Shown here piece by piece: positions 19,417 to 29,065 of a stretch of 64,000 nt of DNA (position 1 is its first letter; every line of letters starts with the position of its first letter). Both the position numbers and the translations under genes were made by a program. The notes beneath the pieces were generated by a model, which made no database searches, was not told the origin of the DNA, and saw only the letters and a list, made by a program, of their open reading frames with translations. This stretch comes from Vairimorpha ceranae (Eukaryota; Microsporidia; Nosematidae), in contig NW_020169303.1 of the NCBI RefSeq assembly GCF_000988165.1, positions 55,126-119,125 of the forward strand, in the 5' to 3' direction.

Positions 19417-20079
19417 ATAATTATTCGCTTTTATTTAAACAGAAATGTATTTAAATATTTTTTTTATAATTTTCAGTGTAAAATACCTCTTATTTGAAGG
19501 TTTAAGTCAAGCAATTAACTACATAATATAAACAATGTATATTTCGTTTTTATCTTTTTTTCTTAGTTTTATTAAAAAAGTAAAGTCAAAATTTTTATTA
19601 ATTATGAAATGCAAAAATGTGTGATATTACACATACTAAAAGTATTATCTATTGGTCGAATACCCTGGTTACTAAGATGAACTAGAATACTCAACATCAT
19701 CCTTACAGGCTATTAGACTTTAATAAGAAGAAATTATACTCAATTAATTTATTTTGTTAAAACCATCCTTTTTAAAAAATTGTAATACGAGTAACATTTC
19801 TCAAACTAAAACACAATTATGCTTAAAAGTGTCATAGAAGAGTATTTAAGGACAAAAACTATATTATGATGCCATGCTTCTATTAAAAATTTCAATTAAA
19901 TAAATGTGCTTTATAAAAATAGTTCTTATTGTCTAACAAACCACTATCACATCATGACTTGCTTTTAGTAACACAAAGAAATGTTAAATTACTTATTAAA
20001 ATCATTTTTAATATATTTTTAAAACCCAAAAATGACTCAACAGCGAATATTTAAATAAATTAAATTATACTCAAAATAT
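19417..20079. other. AT-rich intergenic sequence
   Basis: About 660 bases with no supported gene. A CCC with an ATG near 20024 opens only eight codons. Nothing else is recognisable. Confidence 0.6.
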
Positions 20080-20733
20080 TTAATTAATTTTATTTTGAAA
20101 TAAGTCAAAAATTTTATCAACCACTTCTTCTGTGCTCATATCATCAGTATTAATAATAATAGCCCCCTCTGCGACAACTAAAGCACCATGTTCTCTAGTT
20201 TTATCACTGTAATCTCGTTCAATTATTCCCGCTAAAGTATCTTCATAAGATATATCAGGCCTTTCTAAAAAGCGTCTTTTTGCCCGCACTTTGGGAGATG
20301 CATCCAAATATATTTTTAAAGTAGCATCTGGTAGTACATTAGTCCCTATATCCCTTCCTTCAATAATAATTCCTGTATCGGAACATTTAATAAACTTATT
20401 CTGTAAGTTTCCCACTTTTTTACGAATGTACAATTTCTTAGCAACCAGAGAAACATATTCGTCAATTCTCTTGGATCTTAAGTAATTCGAGATGTTATGG
20501 TTATTATAAAGTATTTCATCTTTAAACATATCAAAATCTAAAAGATTTACAAAATCTCTAATATTTTTAGATTCTAGATCTGCATTTTTAAATGTACTGT
20601 CAAGAACGTACGCTACCGCTCTATAAATGCTACCGGAATTTATTGTTTTGTAACCAAGCCTCTTTCTTAGTAAGCAGGCAGTAGTACTTTTACCACTTCC
20701 TGCAGGCCCATCGATGGCGATTTTAAAAACCAT
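20080..20733 (-). CDS. cmk: Cytidylate kinase, bacterial type
   Basis: Phosphorylates CMP/dCMP to the diphosphate. The 217-residue protein has the bacterial Cmk pattern throughout: Walker A IAIDGPAGSGKSTTA at the N-terminus, LGYKTINSGSIYRAVAY, IIEGRDIGTNVLPDATLKIYL near residue 130, and the lid ERDYSDKTREHG. It ends at the usual bacterial length (about 225). Eukaryotes normally use a UMP/CMP kinase of the adenylate-kinase family, so this version suggests acquisition from bacteria. The A/T content matches its neighbours, so any transfer is old. CCC lies eight bases before the ATG. Confidence 0.93.
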   Translation of the reverse strand: MVFKIAIDGPAGSGKSTTACLLRKRLGYKTINSGSIYRAVAYVLDSTFKNADLESKNIRDFVNLLDFDMFKDEILYNNHNISNYLRSKRIDEYVSLVAKKLYIRKKVGNLQNKFIKCSDTGIIIEGRDIGTNVLPDATLKIYLDASPKVRAKRRFLERPDISYEDTLAGIIERDYSDKTREHGALVVAEGAIIINTDDMSTEEVVDKIFDLFQNKIN

Positions 20734-20910
20734 TTTTGAGAGGGTAAAATATTTAAAAGTACAAAAAATTACAGTTATTTAATAAAATTGAAATAAATAT
20801 TCGTCCAATATTTTATAAAGACACTATACAGTGAACATAAACAGGTGTGATTAATAATTATACATTTTAAAAATTCTCAAAAAAAGCAATTCCCACGCTT
20901 TAACCCTTGC

Positions 20911-21144
20911 ATGAAATACGAAATAAAAATAAGATATCCGTGCGAAAACCCAGAAATTATTTGCAATAGCATTAAACAGGATGATATAGAAAATACAACC
21001 TGTAATCTAAAATATACAATAGAAGAAACATATTTAAGTGTTGTAATTTCTTCTACAGATATAAAAAACTTACAAAAAAGTTTTAACAGTTTTTCACAAC
21101 GATTTAAATTAGCGGAGGATGCGTATAATTTTTGCAAAGAATAA
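20911..21144 (+). CDS. PCC1: KEOPS/EKC complex subunit Pcc1
   Basis: A small 77-residue protein matching the Pcc1 fold. It has an N-terminal beta strand plus PCENPEIICNSI, then beta strands (NLKYTIEETYLSVVISSTD), and a long C-terminal helix with LQKSFNSFSQRFKLAEDAY. Pcc1 is the dimerising subunit of KEOPS, which with Kae1 makes N6-threonylcarbamoyladenosine at A37 of tRNAs reading ANN codons. Length agrees with the family (80-90). CCC lies four bases before the ATG. It ends tail-to-tail 10 bases from the next gene. Confidence 0.85.
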   Translation: MKYEIKIRYPCENPEIICNSIKQDDIENTTCNLKYTIEETYLSVVISSTDIKNLQKSFNSFSQRFKLAEDAYNFCKE

Positions 21145-21154
21145 AATAATATAT

Positions 21155-21631
21155 TTAAAGTTTAAAATACTCTGTTTTGTCTGTATAGCTTTTATATTTA
21201 CACCTAAAAAACACTTTTTCTCTATTCTTAACAGTTATAATACCATCATATTCCGTAGAAATACCACTAGGTAATAATTCTATAATAATAACTATATCAA
21301 AATCATACCAGTCTTGTTTTGTACACGTTCCGTCTCTAAATATACAAAACTGTGAATCAAGATTAATATTAAATAACTTTCTAGCTATAAAAGCATGATC
21401 TAGTATTGTTTCGTTTTTATAAATATCACCGTTGTACTCGCTATGTAATGTATAATTACTATTATACAACTTTGGTTGATTATTAAAAAAATATATTGAT
21501 GGATTATCAAGTGCTTGTAGTAAATCTTTTATAAAAAAATCTGCATTTACGTACTTTCTCTCGTCAATAACAAACTTTCGATTTTTAAAAAAGTCTACAT
21601 TAAAAGAACCAAAAAAATCAATAGATGTCAT
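21155..21631 (-). CDS. Hypothetical protein
   Basis: A 158-residue protein that I do not recognise. It is mixed alpha/beta with several aromatic residues. Residues 110-140 are hydrophobic beta strand-like (DFDIVIIIELLPSGIS). There is no signal peptide or obvious metal motif, though cysteines occur near residues 95-105 (CIFRDGTC). CCC lies three bases before the ATG (aacccataATG), supporting a real gene. It reads toward PCC1 and away from UBA4. Confidence 0.7.
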   Translation of the reverse strand: MTSIDFFGSFNVDFFKNRKFVIDERKYVNADFFIKDLLQALDNPSIYFFNNQPKLYNSNYTLHSEYNGDIYKNETILDHAFIARKLFNINLDSQFCIFRDGTCTKQDWYDFDIVIIIELLPSGISTEYDGIITVKNREKVFFRCKYKSYTDKTEYFKL

Positions 21632-21725
21632 TATGGGTTAAAATTTTATAACTTTTTTTAAGTTTAAAAGCCTGCATAACTAATATAAAAAAAAATAATT
21701 CAACTGTTTAATAAAAAAATTAAAA

Positions 21726-22817
21726 TTATTTTATCATCATTTCGTATTTATCCAAGCCACCTTCTAAACTAAAACACTCTAATCCAGAATCAATTAAAAC
21801 CTTGGCAGCACGTAAGGAAGAAATCCCTCTTTTACAAAGTATAACTATTTTTTTTGTTCTATCAATTAAGTGAATATTATCCTTTAAGTCGTTAATTTGA
21901 ATGTTAATGGACCCTTTTATTCTAAACATTCTAAAGTGAATATTGCTGCGTACGTCAATAATAAAAAAATTATCAAAATTTTTTAGAATTTTGCACCATG
22001 TTATACGCGGAATATTAAAAAAATCTGCCTTTAATAGAGAATTACAACTATTTGGGTCAATTGAATGTTTATAAATATTTTTAATGCAAGTTAGACATTC
22101 ATTATTTATTTGGCGCAGATTAAAATTATTATATGTGTTAGTGAATCCATTATATGTTATTAATTTAGTAGTATTAACTCCTAAAATAGTCTTGATTACT
22201 TCTAATCCCAAAAGACTACCAAAAATTCCACAAATTGGTCCAATAATACCATTTTCATCACAATTTGCTGTAGTCTTTTTCACTGTTGGATATAAACATC
22301 TATAACATGGTCCATCTTTTTTAAAGATGTATAAATGTCCTTCCCATCGAATAACTGATGCACACAAAAAATCTTTTTTATATTGTTTTGATAAATCTGA
22401 TAAAACGTATCTAGTGACAATATTATCAGTACAGTCCACTACTATATCATATTCTTCAAGTTCACTAAAACTGTAATCAAATTTAGTTTTATATTTAACT
22501 ACTTGAATATTACTGTTAATATTACAAATAAAATCATATGCTATGTCTACTTTATAACAGCCAACGTCTTTTTCTTTATAAATTATCTGTCGCTGTAAAT
22601 TGTGAATTTCAATCTTATCATAATCTACTATTCCAAGTTTCCCAATTCCACAAGATGCTAGATACATTACCAAAGGCGATCCTAATCCCCCGCAGCCTAC
22701 TATTAGCACACTAGAATTTCTTAATTTTATCTGGTTATCAATACCTATTCCTGGTACTATGACTTGGCGTGAAAATTTATTTTTTTCATAGTCTAGTAAA
22801 TCACTTTCATGAAACAT
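21726..22817 (-). CDS. UBA4: Urm1-activating E1 enzyme Uba4 (MoeB/MOCS3 type with rhodanese domain)
   Basis: Activates the ubiquitin-like sulfur carrier Urm1 as adenylate and then thiocarboxylate for tRNA thiolation. The 363-residue protein has an N-terminal E1 domain: VLIVGCGGLGSPLVMYLA, then DYDKIEIHNLQRQI and DCTDN, zinc cysteines in CYRCLYP and CLTC, and the thioester Cys in ANCDENGIIGPICG. The C-terminal rhodanese domain has FIIDVRSN and the active-site loop CKRGISSLRAA. I chose the ATG at 22817 because GGG (CCC on its strand) abuts it at 22818-22820. The longer frame upstream begins with TTG. It partners functionally with NCS6. Confidence 0.93.
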   Translation of the reverse strand: MFHESDLLDYEKNKFSRQVIVPGIGIDNQIKLRNSSVLIVGCGGLGSPLVMYLASCGIGKLGIVDYDKIEIHNLQRQIIYKEKDVGCYKVDIAYDFICNINSNIQVVKYKTKFDYSFSELEEYDIVVDCTDNIVTRYVLSDLSKQYKKDFLCASVIRWEGHLYIFKKDGPCYRCLYPTVKKTTANCDENGIIGPICGIFGSLLGLEVIKTILGVNTTKLITYNGFTNTYNNFNLRQINNECLTCIKNIYKHSIDPNSCNSLLKADFFNIPRITWCKILKNFDNFFIIDVRSNIHFRMFRIKGSINIQINDLKDNIHLIDRTKKIVILCKRGISSLRAAKVLIDSGLECFSLEGGLDKYEMMIK

Positions 22818-22919
22818 GGGTGAAATTACATATAAATTTTTACAAAATTTGTGTGCTAATAAAAAAGCACACAATTTTTAATAATTATTTTTTTTAAAAA
22901 AATATATCAAAGTTCAATT

Positions 22920-22954
22920 CCCAAAAAATGATTTTTTTAGACCCATATGGATAA
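22920..22954 (+). promoter_or_regulatory. Upstream CCC plus eight-codon ORF overlapping the next start
   Basis: CCC at 22920-22922 precedes an ATG at 22928 that opens eight codons and stops at 22952-22954, overlapping the ATG of the zinc-finger gene (22947) in another frame. The gene's own CCC is inside this small ORF (22942-22944). It could be a chance second motif or a translated leader that limits expression. Confidence 0.4.
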
Positions 22955-24890
22955 AAATAATAAAGAAGAACTGGTTTATAAATGTTTATATATCCAATGC
23001 AAAGCATTTTATAATAATAAATTGGATTTAGATAATCACCTTATTAATTCATACCACAACAATAATGTTAAAGTTTATAGTTTGAAATGTCCAGTTAAGG
23101 AGTGTGATTTTATTATAGACGACAGAGAAAGTAAAGAATATTGTGAGAAAGATGATGATTTACGATTATTTTTAACTCACCACATGAACTTATGCCATAT
23201 AAACATTCTTGCCAAAGCTTTAGATGTTTTTGATGAAGTAAATATAATAAAGAATAAACAATATAACGATATTACACTGATTTCTAAAGATAAATTATTT
23301 AATAAGAATTTAATAGAAGATGTTTATATAAAAGATTTACTTAGTTGCAATTCCGAGTTAGGAAAAATGCTTTTAAAGATGCATGAAGGTTATTGCCTAA
23401 TTATTAAGGAAGGTAAATACTATAAGTGTAAAATTTGGGGATGTTGTATGATATTTGTCTCTAAAAAGGCTTATAAGCTTCATATTTTAAGATATAAGCA
23501 CTTGCTTTCTAAAATTGTTAATATAAATTCAAATGAGTGCACACTTAATTTTAATGTTTTATTAGAAGAACTAAATTATTTTAAAAAAGTATTTGCTGTT
23601 AGTGGCATTATACAATTTTTTGGAGATGAAAATGATTTTTTAGGTCCTATTCTATTTAAAAATGATCTTACAACAGATAATAGTGTTGTTGGTTGTGTAT
23701 ACAATAGTAATGGTATAGTTAATAATCATATCGCATCTGCTAAATCTATTTTAGAATCTATAAATGAAGAAACCTTAAGTTTTGAGAACATAGAAATTAT
23801 TTTTTATAAAAACACAGAATATAACGATTTATCGGCTAGTATTGGATCGGGACTTTTTTACAGGAATATAAAAGAATGTATTACACATTGTCTTTTTGTG
23901 AAAATAAAAAATCCTTTATTTTTAGTTTGCACTAAAGATAACTTTACACCCGATTTTTTTTATAAATTTGAATCATGTAGTGCCAGAATATATTTTTTAG
24001 ATTTAAGTTTGAAAATTTTAGATAAATTTGAGTTTAATTTTGGATTTGTGCGAAAAATGATAGTTGATACAAAAGAAAATTCATTGTCTGTATTTATTTT
24101 ATTTAGCGATGGCGTGATTCGTAAGTTTAATTTTAAAGATAAAAATTATGATTTTATACCCTTAGATGTTTTTAATATAATAGATTTTGAAGTAATGGAA
24201 AAAGATACTATTATTTGTACTGACGGAAAATTGCTTTTTAAATGTGTAAAAACTAAAATTGTGAAACAGTCTGATTTCTTTGATTCATTTATCAATTCGA
24301 TATGTATTCGTACTAACGTTCAAGACAATAGTTTATTACCTCCCCTCGAATGCGATAATATGCTAACAGATTTAAAAACCAAAACCAGTACCAATATTGT
24401 ATGCTGCAGTACAGTAAATGGTTATATTTACTCTGTTGATACTAATTTAAAAAATCGTTTATCTTTACTGAAAAGTTTTTACACGCATAAAATTATTTAT
24501 TTACAAGAAGACGATGAGATATTGTATACAAATCAACTGGGTTTAGCTACCAAATTACTTACTATAGAAAAGACATATACTAAAACAAAAACACTCAAAA
24601 ATTCGCTTTTTTATTCCGCTTGCCGTAGCAAAACCGGCCTCATTTTTGGACAATACGATGGTCAGTTGATTTTTTTAAGAAAAAATAGAAAAAAAGCACA
24701 GCCTAAAAATTTATTTTATTTTGTAAAAAAAGGCAGTTATTTTTTAATTTTAGACAAACAAGAAGACGTTAATACAGTAGATCTCATTGATAACAAATGT
24801 TTAATTATTAATATTTTACATTATGATAAGCATATTTACCTTTTTTTTAAATGTGGAATTATTCTTAAATTTTTTTCAAGTAAATTGTAA
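22947..24890 (+). CDS. C2H2 zinc-finger protein with propeller-like C-terminal region
   Basis: A 647-residue protein. The first 200 residues carry three C2H2-type fingers: CLYIQCKAF to HLINSYH, CPVKECDFII to HHMNLCH, and CKIWGCCMIF to HILRYKH. From about residue 210 to the end there are repeated short beta-strand phrases, such as ILDKFEFNFGFVRKM, LFSDGVIRKFNF and CTDGKLLFKC. They resemble degenerate WD/propeller blades, as in large transcription-factor subunits (a TFIIIC-like role would fit but is speculative). No catalytic motif is seen. CCC lies two bases before the ATG. It is divergent from UBA4 with 129 bases between starts. Confidence 0.75.
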   Translation: MDKNNKEELVYKCLYIQCKAFYNNKLDLDNHLINSYHNNNVKVYSLKCPVKECDFIIDDRESKEYCEKDDDLRLFLTHHMNLCHINILAKALDVFDEVNIIKNKQYNDITLISKDKLFNKNLIEDVYIKDLLSCNSELGKMLLKMHEGYCLIIKEGKYYKCKIWGCCMIFVSKKAYKLHILRYKHLLSKIVNINSNECTLNFNVLLEELNYFKKVFAVSGIIQFFGDENDFLGPILFKNDLTTDNSVVGCVYNSNGIVNNHIASAKSILESINEETLSFENIEIIFYKNTEYNDLSASIGSGLFYRNIKECITHCLFVKIKNPLFLVCTKDNFTPDFFYKFESCSARIYFLDLSLKILDKFEFNFGFVRKMIVDTKENSLSVFILFSDGVIRKFNFKDKNYDFIPLDVFNIIDFEVMEKDTIICTDGKLLFKCVKTKIVKQSDFFDSFINSICIRTNVQDNSLLPPLECDNMLTDLKTKTSTNIVCCSTVNGYIYSVDTNLKNRLSLLKSFYTHKIIYLQEDDEILYTNQLGLATKLLTIEKTYTKTKTLKNSLFYSACRSKTGLIFGQYDGQLIFLRKNRKKAQPKNLFYFVKKGSYFLILDKQEDVNTVDLIDNKCLIINILHYDKHIYLFFKCGIILKFFSSKL

Positions 24891-24959
24891 ATTAAAAAAA
24901 TTCTACTGAAATGCAAATAAGTTAGTCTTTGTTAATTAACAAAAATAATTTATCAAAAT

Positions 24960-25031
24960 TAGCACAGGATGGAATCGAACCACCGACCTTCGGGTTATGA
25001 GCCCAACGCGCTACCTCTGCGCCACCGTGCT
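24960..25031 (-). tRNA. tRNA-Met (CAU), initiator-like body
   Basis: A 72-nt cloverleaf on the minus strand. The acceptor AGCACGG pairs with CTGTGCT, with discriminator A. The D arm is GCGCAGAGGTAGCGC, the anticodon arm is TTGGGCTCATAACCCGA, and the T arm is GGTGGTTCGATTCCATC. The A1:U72 end pair, the three G-C pairs (GGG/CCC) of the anticodon stem and the D arm closely resemble yeast initiator tRNA. But the T loop is the ordinary TTCGATT rather than the A54/A60 form of eukaryotic initiators. No intron. A T run follows on its strand within about five bases, as for polymerase III termination. Confidence 0.9.
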
Positions 25032-25096
25032 TAATTTTTAATTGATAAGAAATTGTAAATATTTAGTTTATTTAAAAGGCATTGCAAGACCCTTAC

Positions 25097-25360
25097 ATGT
25101 CTACTGCTACAAAAAAAATATCGAATACAGATGTAAATATTACTATAAGAATCTTAAAAGCTCTGGGTAAACATAAACCATTTGGAATATTTAGAAAATT
25201 TATTATGATACAAGTTCTTAAGAATTTAAAGCAGCCTAATGTTATATCAGCAGATGATATTTGGAAGTTTTTGTATTCTCGTTACGATAGGACAAAATTT
25301 GATACTTTAGCGAATATTAAATACAAATTAAGAAAATTTTCTTATGATGATTGCAAATAA
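25097..25360 (+). CDS. EAF7: Eaf7/MRGBP-type NuA4 subunit
   Basis: An 87-residue protein with the conserved CT20/Eaf7 core: LKALGKHKPFGIFRKFIMI followed by VLKNLKQPNVISADDIWKFL and YDRTKFD. Eaf7 is a small subunit of the NuA4 histone acetyltransferase. Yeast Eaf7 is much longer (about 425), so only the core remains here. Start chosen at the ATG at 25097, where CCC lies four bases upstream (25090-25092). The frame is open for five more codons to a TTG, which is not needed. Confidence 0.75.
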   Translation: MSTATKKISNTDVNITIRILKALGKHKPFGIFRKFIMIQVLKNLKQPNVISADDIWKFLYSRYDRTKFDTLANIKYKLRKFSYDDCK

Positions 25361-26546
25361 ACTTTTTCTAAAATTTTTATATTATTACAATACAAAGTAT
25401 ATTAAATTAATTGTTACAAGCTATTAGAATTATTTTTATAAGCATTTGAATGATAGCATATTCTAGTGTTTTTGCTGTAAAAATTTAATTTTTAAACAAG
25501 ACTCATTTACAACTCACTTCTTTTTTGTGAATGTACAAACTTTTGACACAAAAGTTTTAACATTCAAATAGGATTTGAAAATGCAAGTTAAACGTTAATA
25601 CTTGTTGTATTATTTAAATGAATTTTACCATTTATAAAGATTTTAATTTATATAAGGCTTATTTAACTATAATGTATTAAAATAATGTAGAAGCTAAACA
25701 TTTTGCTAATAAAAACTAGGCAAACGTTCTCAGGGAAGAATCACAAAATTAAATATAATAAGTCTGATATATTTTTATTAAACGATGTCAAGAAGACAAT
25801 TATAAATATTGTATTCAGGTCTTTAGACTGATTTGAAGCAAAAGAAGTTGTAGAAATAAATAATTTATTCGGCGAATTCTGTTTCTCTAAAGTCATGATA
25901 CCCTTCTTGGAAATGTTTTTCTTAATTTATTCTTGAGAGCTGTCAAACAAACATACTATTGTTATCAATTAATGTCGGCACTATTTAGGTTGTCTAAAAC
26001 CTTTTTTGTTTAATCAAAATAGTTTAATTTATAAATTAATTCTTGCTCTGGAAAGATTGAAAATTTACTCGAATCAAGGGAGAAATATAGTTTATCTACT
26101 AACAAATATTTTCGTTAAATTTTAAAAAAGTCTTTTTTAAACTATAAATACTGTTAAATTAAAAAGAGAATTCTTCTCTACTTGGTGTTTATTAAAATAC
26201 TATAAAATATTAAAATTACTATTAAATTGAGACATCTAATGTAAAGAAATGCATTAAGAAAGACTAAATTATAATTAAGAAAGTATTAAAATCATAGGCA
26301 GAAAAAAGATTAAAAAAAATTCCAATAAACTTTTAGCACTTTTATTTAACTAGCTTGTCTAAACAATTTTTAACAAAGCTTAAATTTTATATATGCTTGT
26401 ATTTCTTCTAAATCTATATTTCGTCTTTATTGTTATAAATCATAACAACTCTTTATAATATCAATAAAACTAGTTTAATAAAGCTATTTCATAATTTTTT
26501 AGTAATTTTCATCTTGTTGTTGTATTCTAGTCATTTTGTATCCCTT
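25361..26546. other. Long AT-rich intergenic region
   Basis: About 1.2 kb with no supported gene, RNA or repeat. CCC or GGG triplets near 25741 and 26085 do not lead to usable frames. Confidence 0.55.
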
Positions 26547-27482
26547 ATGAGCCAACAATCACAAAGCCTTTTATTACACGCAGCTGCCATTTATGCACTT
26601 TTTACTGTGTATGGAATTTACCAGGAAAAAATTTCACATGAATATAAAAACATAAAATATTCATCTTCACTTCTTCCCATGTTCCTACACAGCCTTGGTG
26701 GAATATTAGCTAGTAAATATTCATTATCCTATAACAATCAAAAGAAGTCTAATTATAATAGTAAGCTTATTATAAAATATATTATTCTTTCTATATTAAC
26801 AATATTATCCAGTCAGTTTTGGTCTTTATCTCTTAACTATCTTTCTTATCCTACATTAGTTGTATCTAAGTCTTGTAAGTTATTAAGTATAGCTCTTATG
26901 AATTTTATTATTTATAGAAATAAATTAACAAAGCAGAAATATTTTAACTTACTACTAACAACAATAAGTGTGTTATTATTTGCGATATCTGACACTAAAA
27001 AGAGCAATTTTTCATCTAATAGTTATAAACGAGTAATATTATTGTTTTTTAATTTAGCACTAGAAGGATTTATAAGTGTATTACAAGATAGAATATTTAA
27101 AGAATACAGAATATCTTCTTTAGATATGATGTATTCATTCAATTTAGTAAGATTTATATTATCTGTTATTTTATTGATTTTTACAAGATCACTTGTTTCT
27201 TCTCTAAAATGTATTTTTACAAATGTACATTTTTTCTTGGACCTTTTAGTTTCTACTGCTACTAACGTATTAGGTCAAGTATTTGTATATTCTATGATAG
27301 AAAAATTTGGTACACTAACACTAAATACAGTAAATGTTACCAGAAAGATGACTTCTATAATTATATCTGTTCTTCTTTTTGGACATTCATTATCTTTTAT
27401 ACAAGGAATTTCTATTATTGGTGTTTTGTTATCTATTTTCTTAGAATTTAACAATAAGAGAGAAAAAATTAAAAAAATTTAA
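26547..27482 (+). CDS. HUT1: ER nucleotide-sugar transporter, Hut1/SLC35B1 type
   Basis: A 311-residue protein with eight to ten membrane segments. It follows the UDP-galactose/ATP transporter Hut1 (SLC35B1) pattern: AIYALFTVYGIYQEKI at the N-terminus, FWSLSLNYLSYPTLVVSKSC near residue 90, VLQDRIFKEYRISSLDMM near residue 185, and FGTLTLNTVNVTRKMTSII near residue 260. The C-terminus ends KIKKI, a KxKxx ER-retrieval signal, consistent with an ER location. I chose the ATG at 26547 because CCC is two bases upstream (26542-26544). The longer frame begins with TTG. Confidence 0.88.
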   Translation: MSQQSQSLLLHAAAIYALFTVYGIYQEKISHEYKNIKYSSSLLPMFLHSLGGILASKYSLSYNNQKKSNYNSKLIIKYIILSILTILSSQFWSLSLNYLSYPTLVVSKSCKLLSIALMNFIIYRNKLTKQKYFNLLLTTISVLLFAISDTKKSNFSSNSYKRVILLFFNLALEGFISVLQDRIFKEYRISSLDMMYSFNLVRFILSVILLIFTRSLVSSLKCIFTNVHFFLDLLVSTATNVLGQVFVYSMIEKFGTLTLNTVNVTRKMTSIIISVLLFGHSLSFIQGISIIGVLLSIFLEFNNKREKIKKI

Positions 27483-28004
27483 ATGTAAAAAAGTTTATTT
27501 TAAAAATAAAAAAACGATGATTGTTTTCTGTTTTAAATAATAAGTTTAAAACACTATTTTGGTAAATTTATTTTATTTAAATTTTTAGTATTTTTTTTAA
27601 ATATAAATTTTTGCTATGCATAATTTGACAATTAACTAATTTAATATCATAAAAAACATATGTAATCTTTAAGTCTAAAAATACTTATAATGTTGATAAC
27701 AAATTAAAAAATATTTATCGTGTTATCTTAAAAATATAAGTTTGTTGCCTAGCAAGACATTGTAAATAAAATATATTAAAAAATATAAATATTTATAGAA
27801 TTCCATTTCTTGTTTTATTTTAAATATAACCTAGATTTATTTTATATTAAATACACTATAAGCTTCTTTACAAATGTATTTTAATAGTTTATCAACTCAA
27901 TTTAAATAAAAAATAAAAACTTATTAATTTACAAAAAAGTATAATTTTATATTAAAAATACGCATAAACATCTAATATTGCATAGATATAATATTTTTAA
28001 ACAT
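27483..28004. other. AT-rich convergent intergenic region
   Basis: About 520 bases between converging 3' ends, nothing recognisable. Confidence 0.6.
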
Positions 28005-28817
28005 TTATTGACCTACTATTTCATTTTCTAGCCTATTCTTCTTTAAATCGGTAAGATTTATAGTAGATTTAACAAGTTCACAAAGGTAAATGTAACTTGA
28101 ATAAACTTCTAGGTTGTCATTCAAACTAGGTACAGAATTTAATATTTCTTGTAATAAATTTAGTATTTCATAATTATATTCCTTTTCATCGTTTATTATT
28201 GCCTCTAAATAATTCTCAATAACACTTAAACAATTAAAATACACATACATTGAATTTTTTATAATATTAATATTTTCTCTTAAACTTCCCGCTGATTCTA
28301 CACGTGCATCTCGAATTAGATTTTCTACTCCCACCTCCTCTGCTTCTTCCGCTTCAATTTTACTATTAATGTGTATAAAATCTTTTTGTTTATTTAATTT
28401 AAATACTTGTATTGGTAAATCAAAATCATCTGCATGAATATTAATAATCACAAGATATGGATTATCTATTACTTTTAAAAAGGATCTAGTAATTTCTATA
28501 TCATTTTTATACATTTTTGGACCAGTGTGGTACCATCCTACAATAACCTCCTTAGAATTTACTTTATGGAACAATTCATACATGTTCTGTAAATATGACG
28601 TGTCATAAAACCATCCATTTTCATTTTCTTCAAATGGAATTGCAAAACTGTTTGTAATATGTATCTCGTCAGATACTTCTCCCAATAAAACGCCTACCAC
28701 TCTATCAGCATCTAGTCTTTTATAATGATCAACAGCAGAAAGTAAAACAAGTGGGTGTACAATAACAGTAGAATTTCTAATAATCCTACTTTCTTGTGTT
28801 TTTATTATATTTTCCAT
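28005..28817 (-). CDS. RPN8: 26S proteasome lid subunit Rpn8 (MPN domain)
   Basis: Non-catalytic MPN partner of the deubiquitinase Rpn11 in the 19S lid. The 270-residue protein has STVIVHPLVLLSAVDHYKR, RVVGVLLGEV and the Rpn8 signature VGWYHTGPKMYKNDIEI near residue 95. The HxH...D metal-binding JAMM set of Rpn11 is absent, as expected for Rpn8. A helical C-terminal part for lid assembly follows, shorter than in human (324). CCC lies five bases before the ATG. Confidence 0.94.
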   Translation of the reverse strand: MENIIKTQESRIIRNSTVIVHPLVLLSAVDHYKRLDADRVVGVLLGEVSDEIHITNSFAIPFEENENGWFYDTSYLQNMYELFHKVNSKEVIVGWYHTGPKMYKNDIEITRSFLKVIDNPYLVIINIHADDFDLPIQVFKLNKQKDFIHINSKIEAEEAEEVGVENLIRDARVESAGSLRENINIIKNSMYVYFNCLSVIENYLEAIINDEKEYNYEILNLLQEILNSVPSLNDNLEVYSSYIYLCELVKSTINLTDLKKNRLENEIVGQ

Positions 28818-28859
28818 TTTAAGGGTGCATATTTGTTTACTTCAAAATATTAAAATAAT

Positions 28860-29020
28860 ATTTTATGCATAGAAAATTAACATAAAAATTCATTTTTTAT
28901 TTATATGCTTCTTACATAAAAGACAATATAAAGCCATTTTATAAAGCAATTAATACGCTTCTTACATAAAAATCCATTTTTTATTTTACATGCTCCTCGC
29001 ATTAAAATTTCATTCTTTTT
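28860..29020. repeat. Imperfect short tandem repeats upstream of RPN8
   Basis: Phrases of the type TGCTTCTTACATAAAA recur about every 50 bases (near 28903, 28952, and diverged at 28993 as GCTCCTCGCATTAAAA), each followed by an A/T tract. It looks like a decayed minisatellite in the spacer between GPI1 and RPN8. No coding role is seen. Confidence 0.4.
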
Positions 29021-29065
29021 TTTTATAAATTTACTACTAATGTACAAGCCTTTACATAAAACAAT

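Noticed and set aside
20024..20060. CCC followed by ATG upstream of the cytidylate kinase 3' end
   Set aside because: It opens only eight codons before a stop.
28860..29020. Short spaced repeats upstream of RPN8 as a CRISPR-like array
   Set aside because: Repeats are degenerate, A/T-rich and unevenly spaced, and the genome is eukaryotic.
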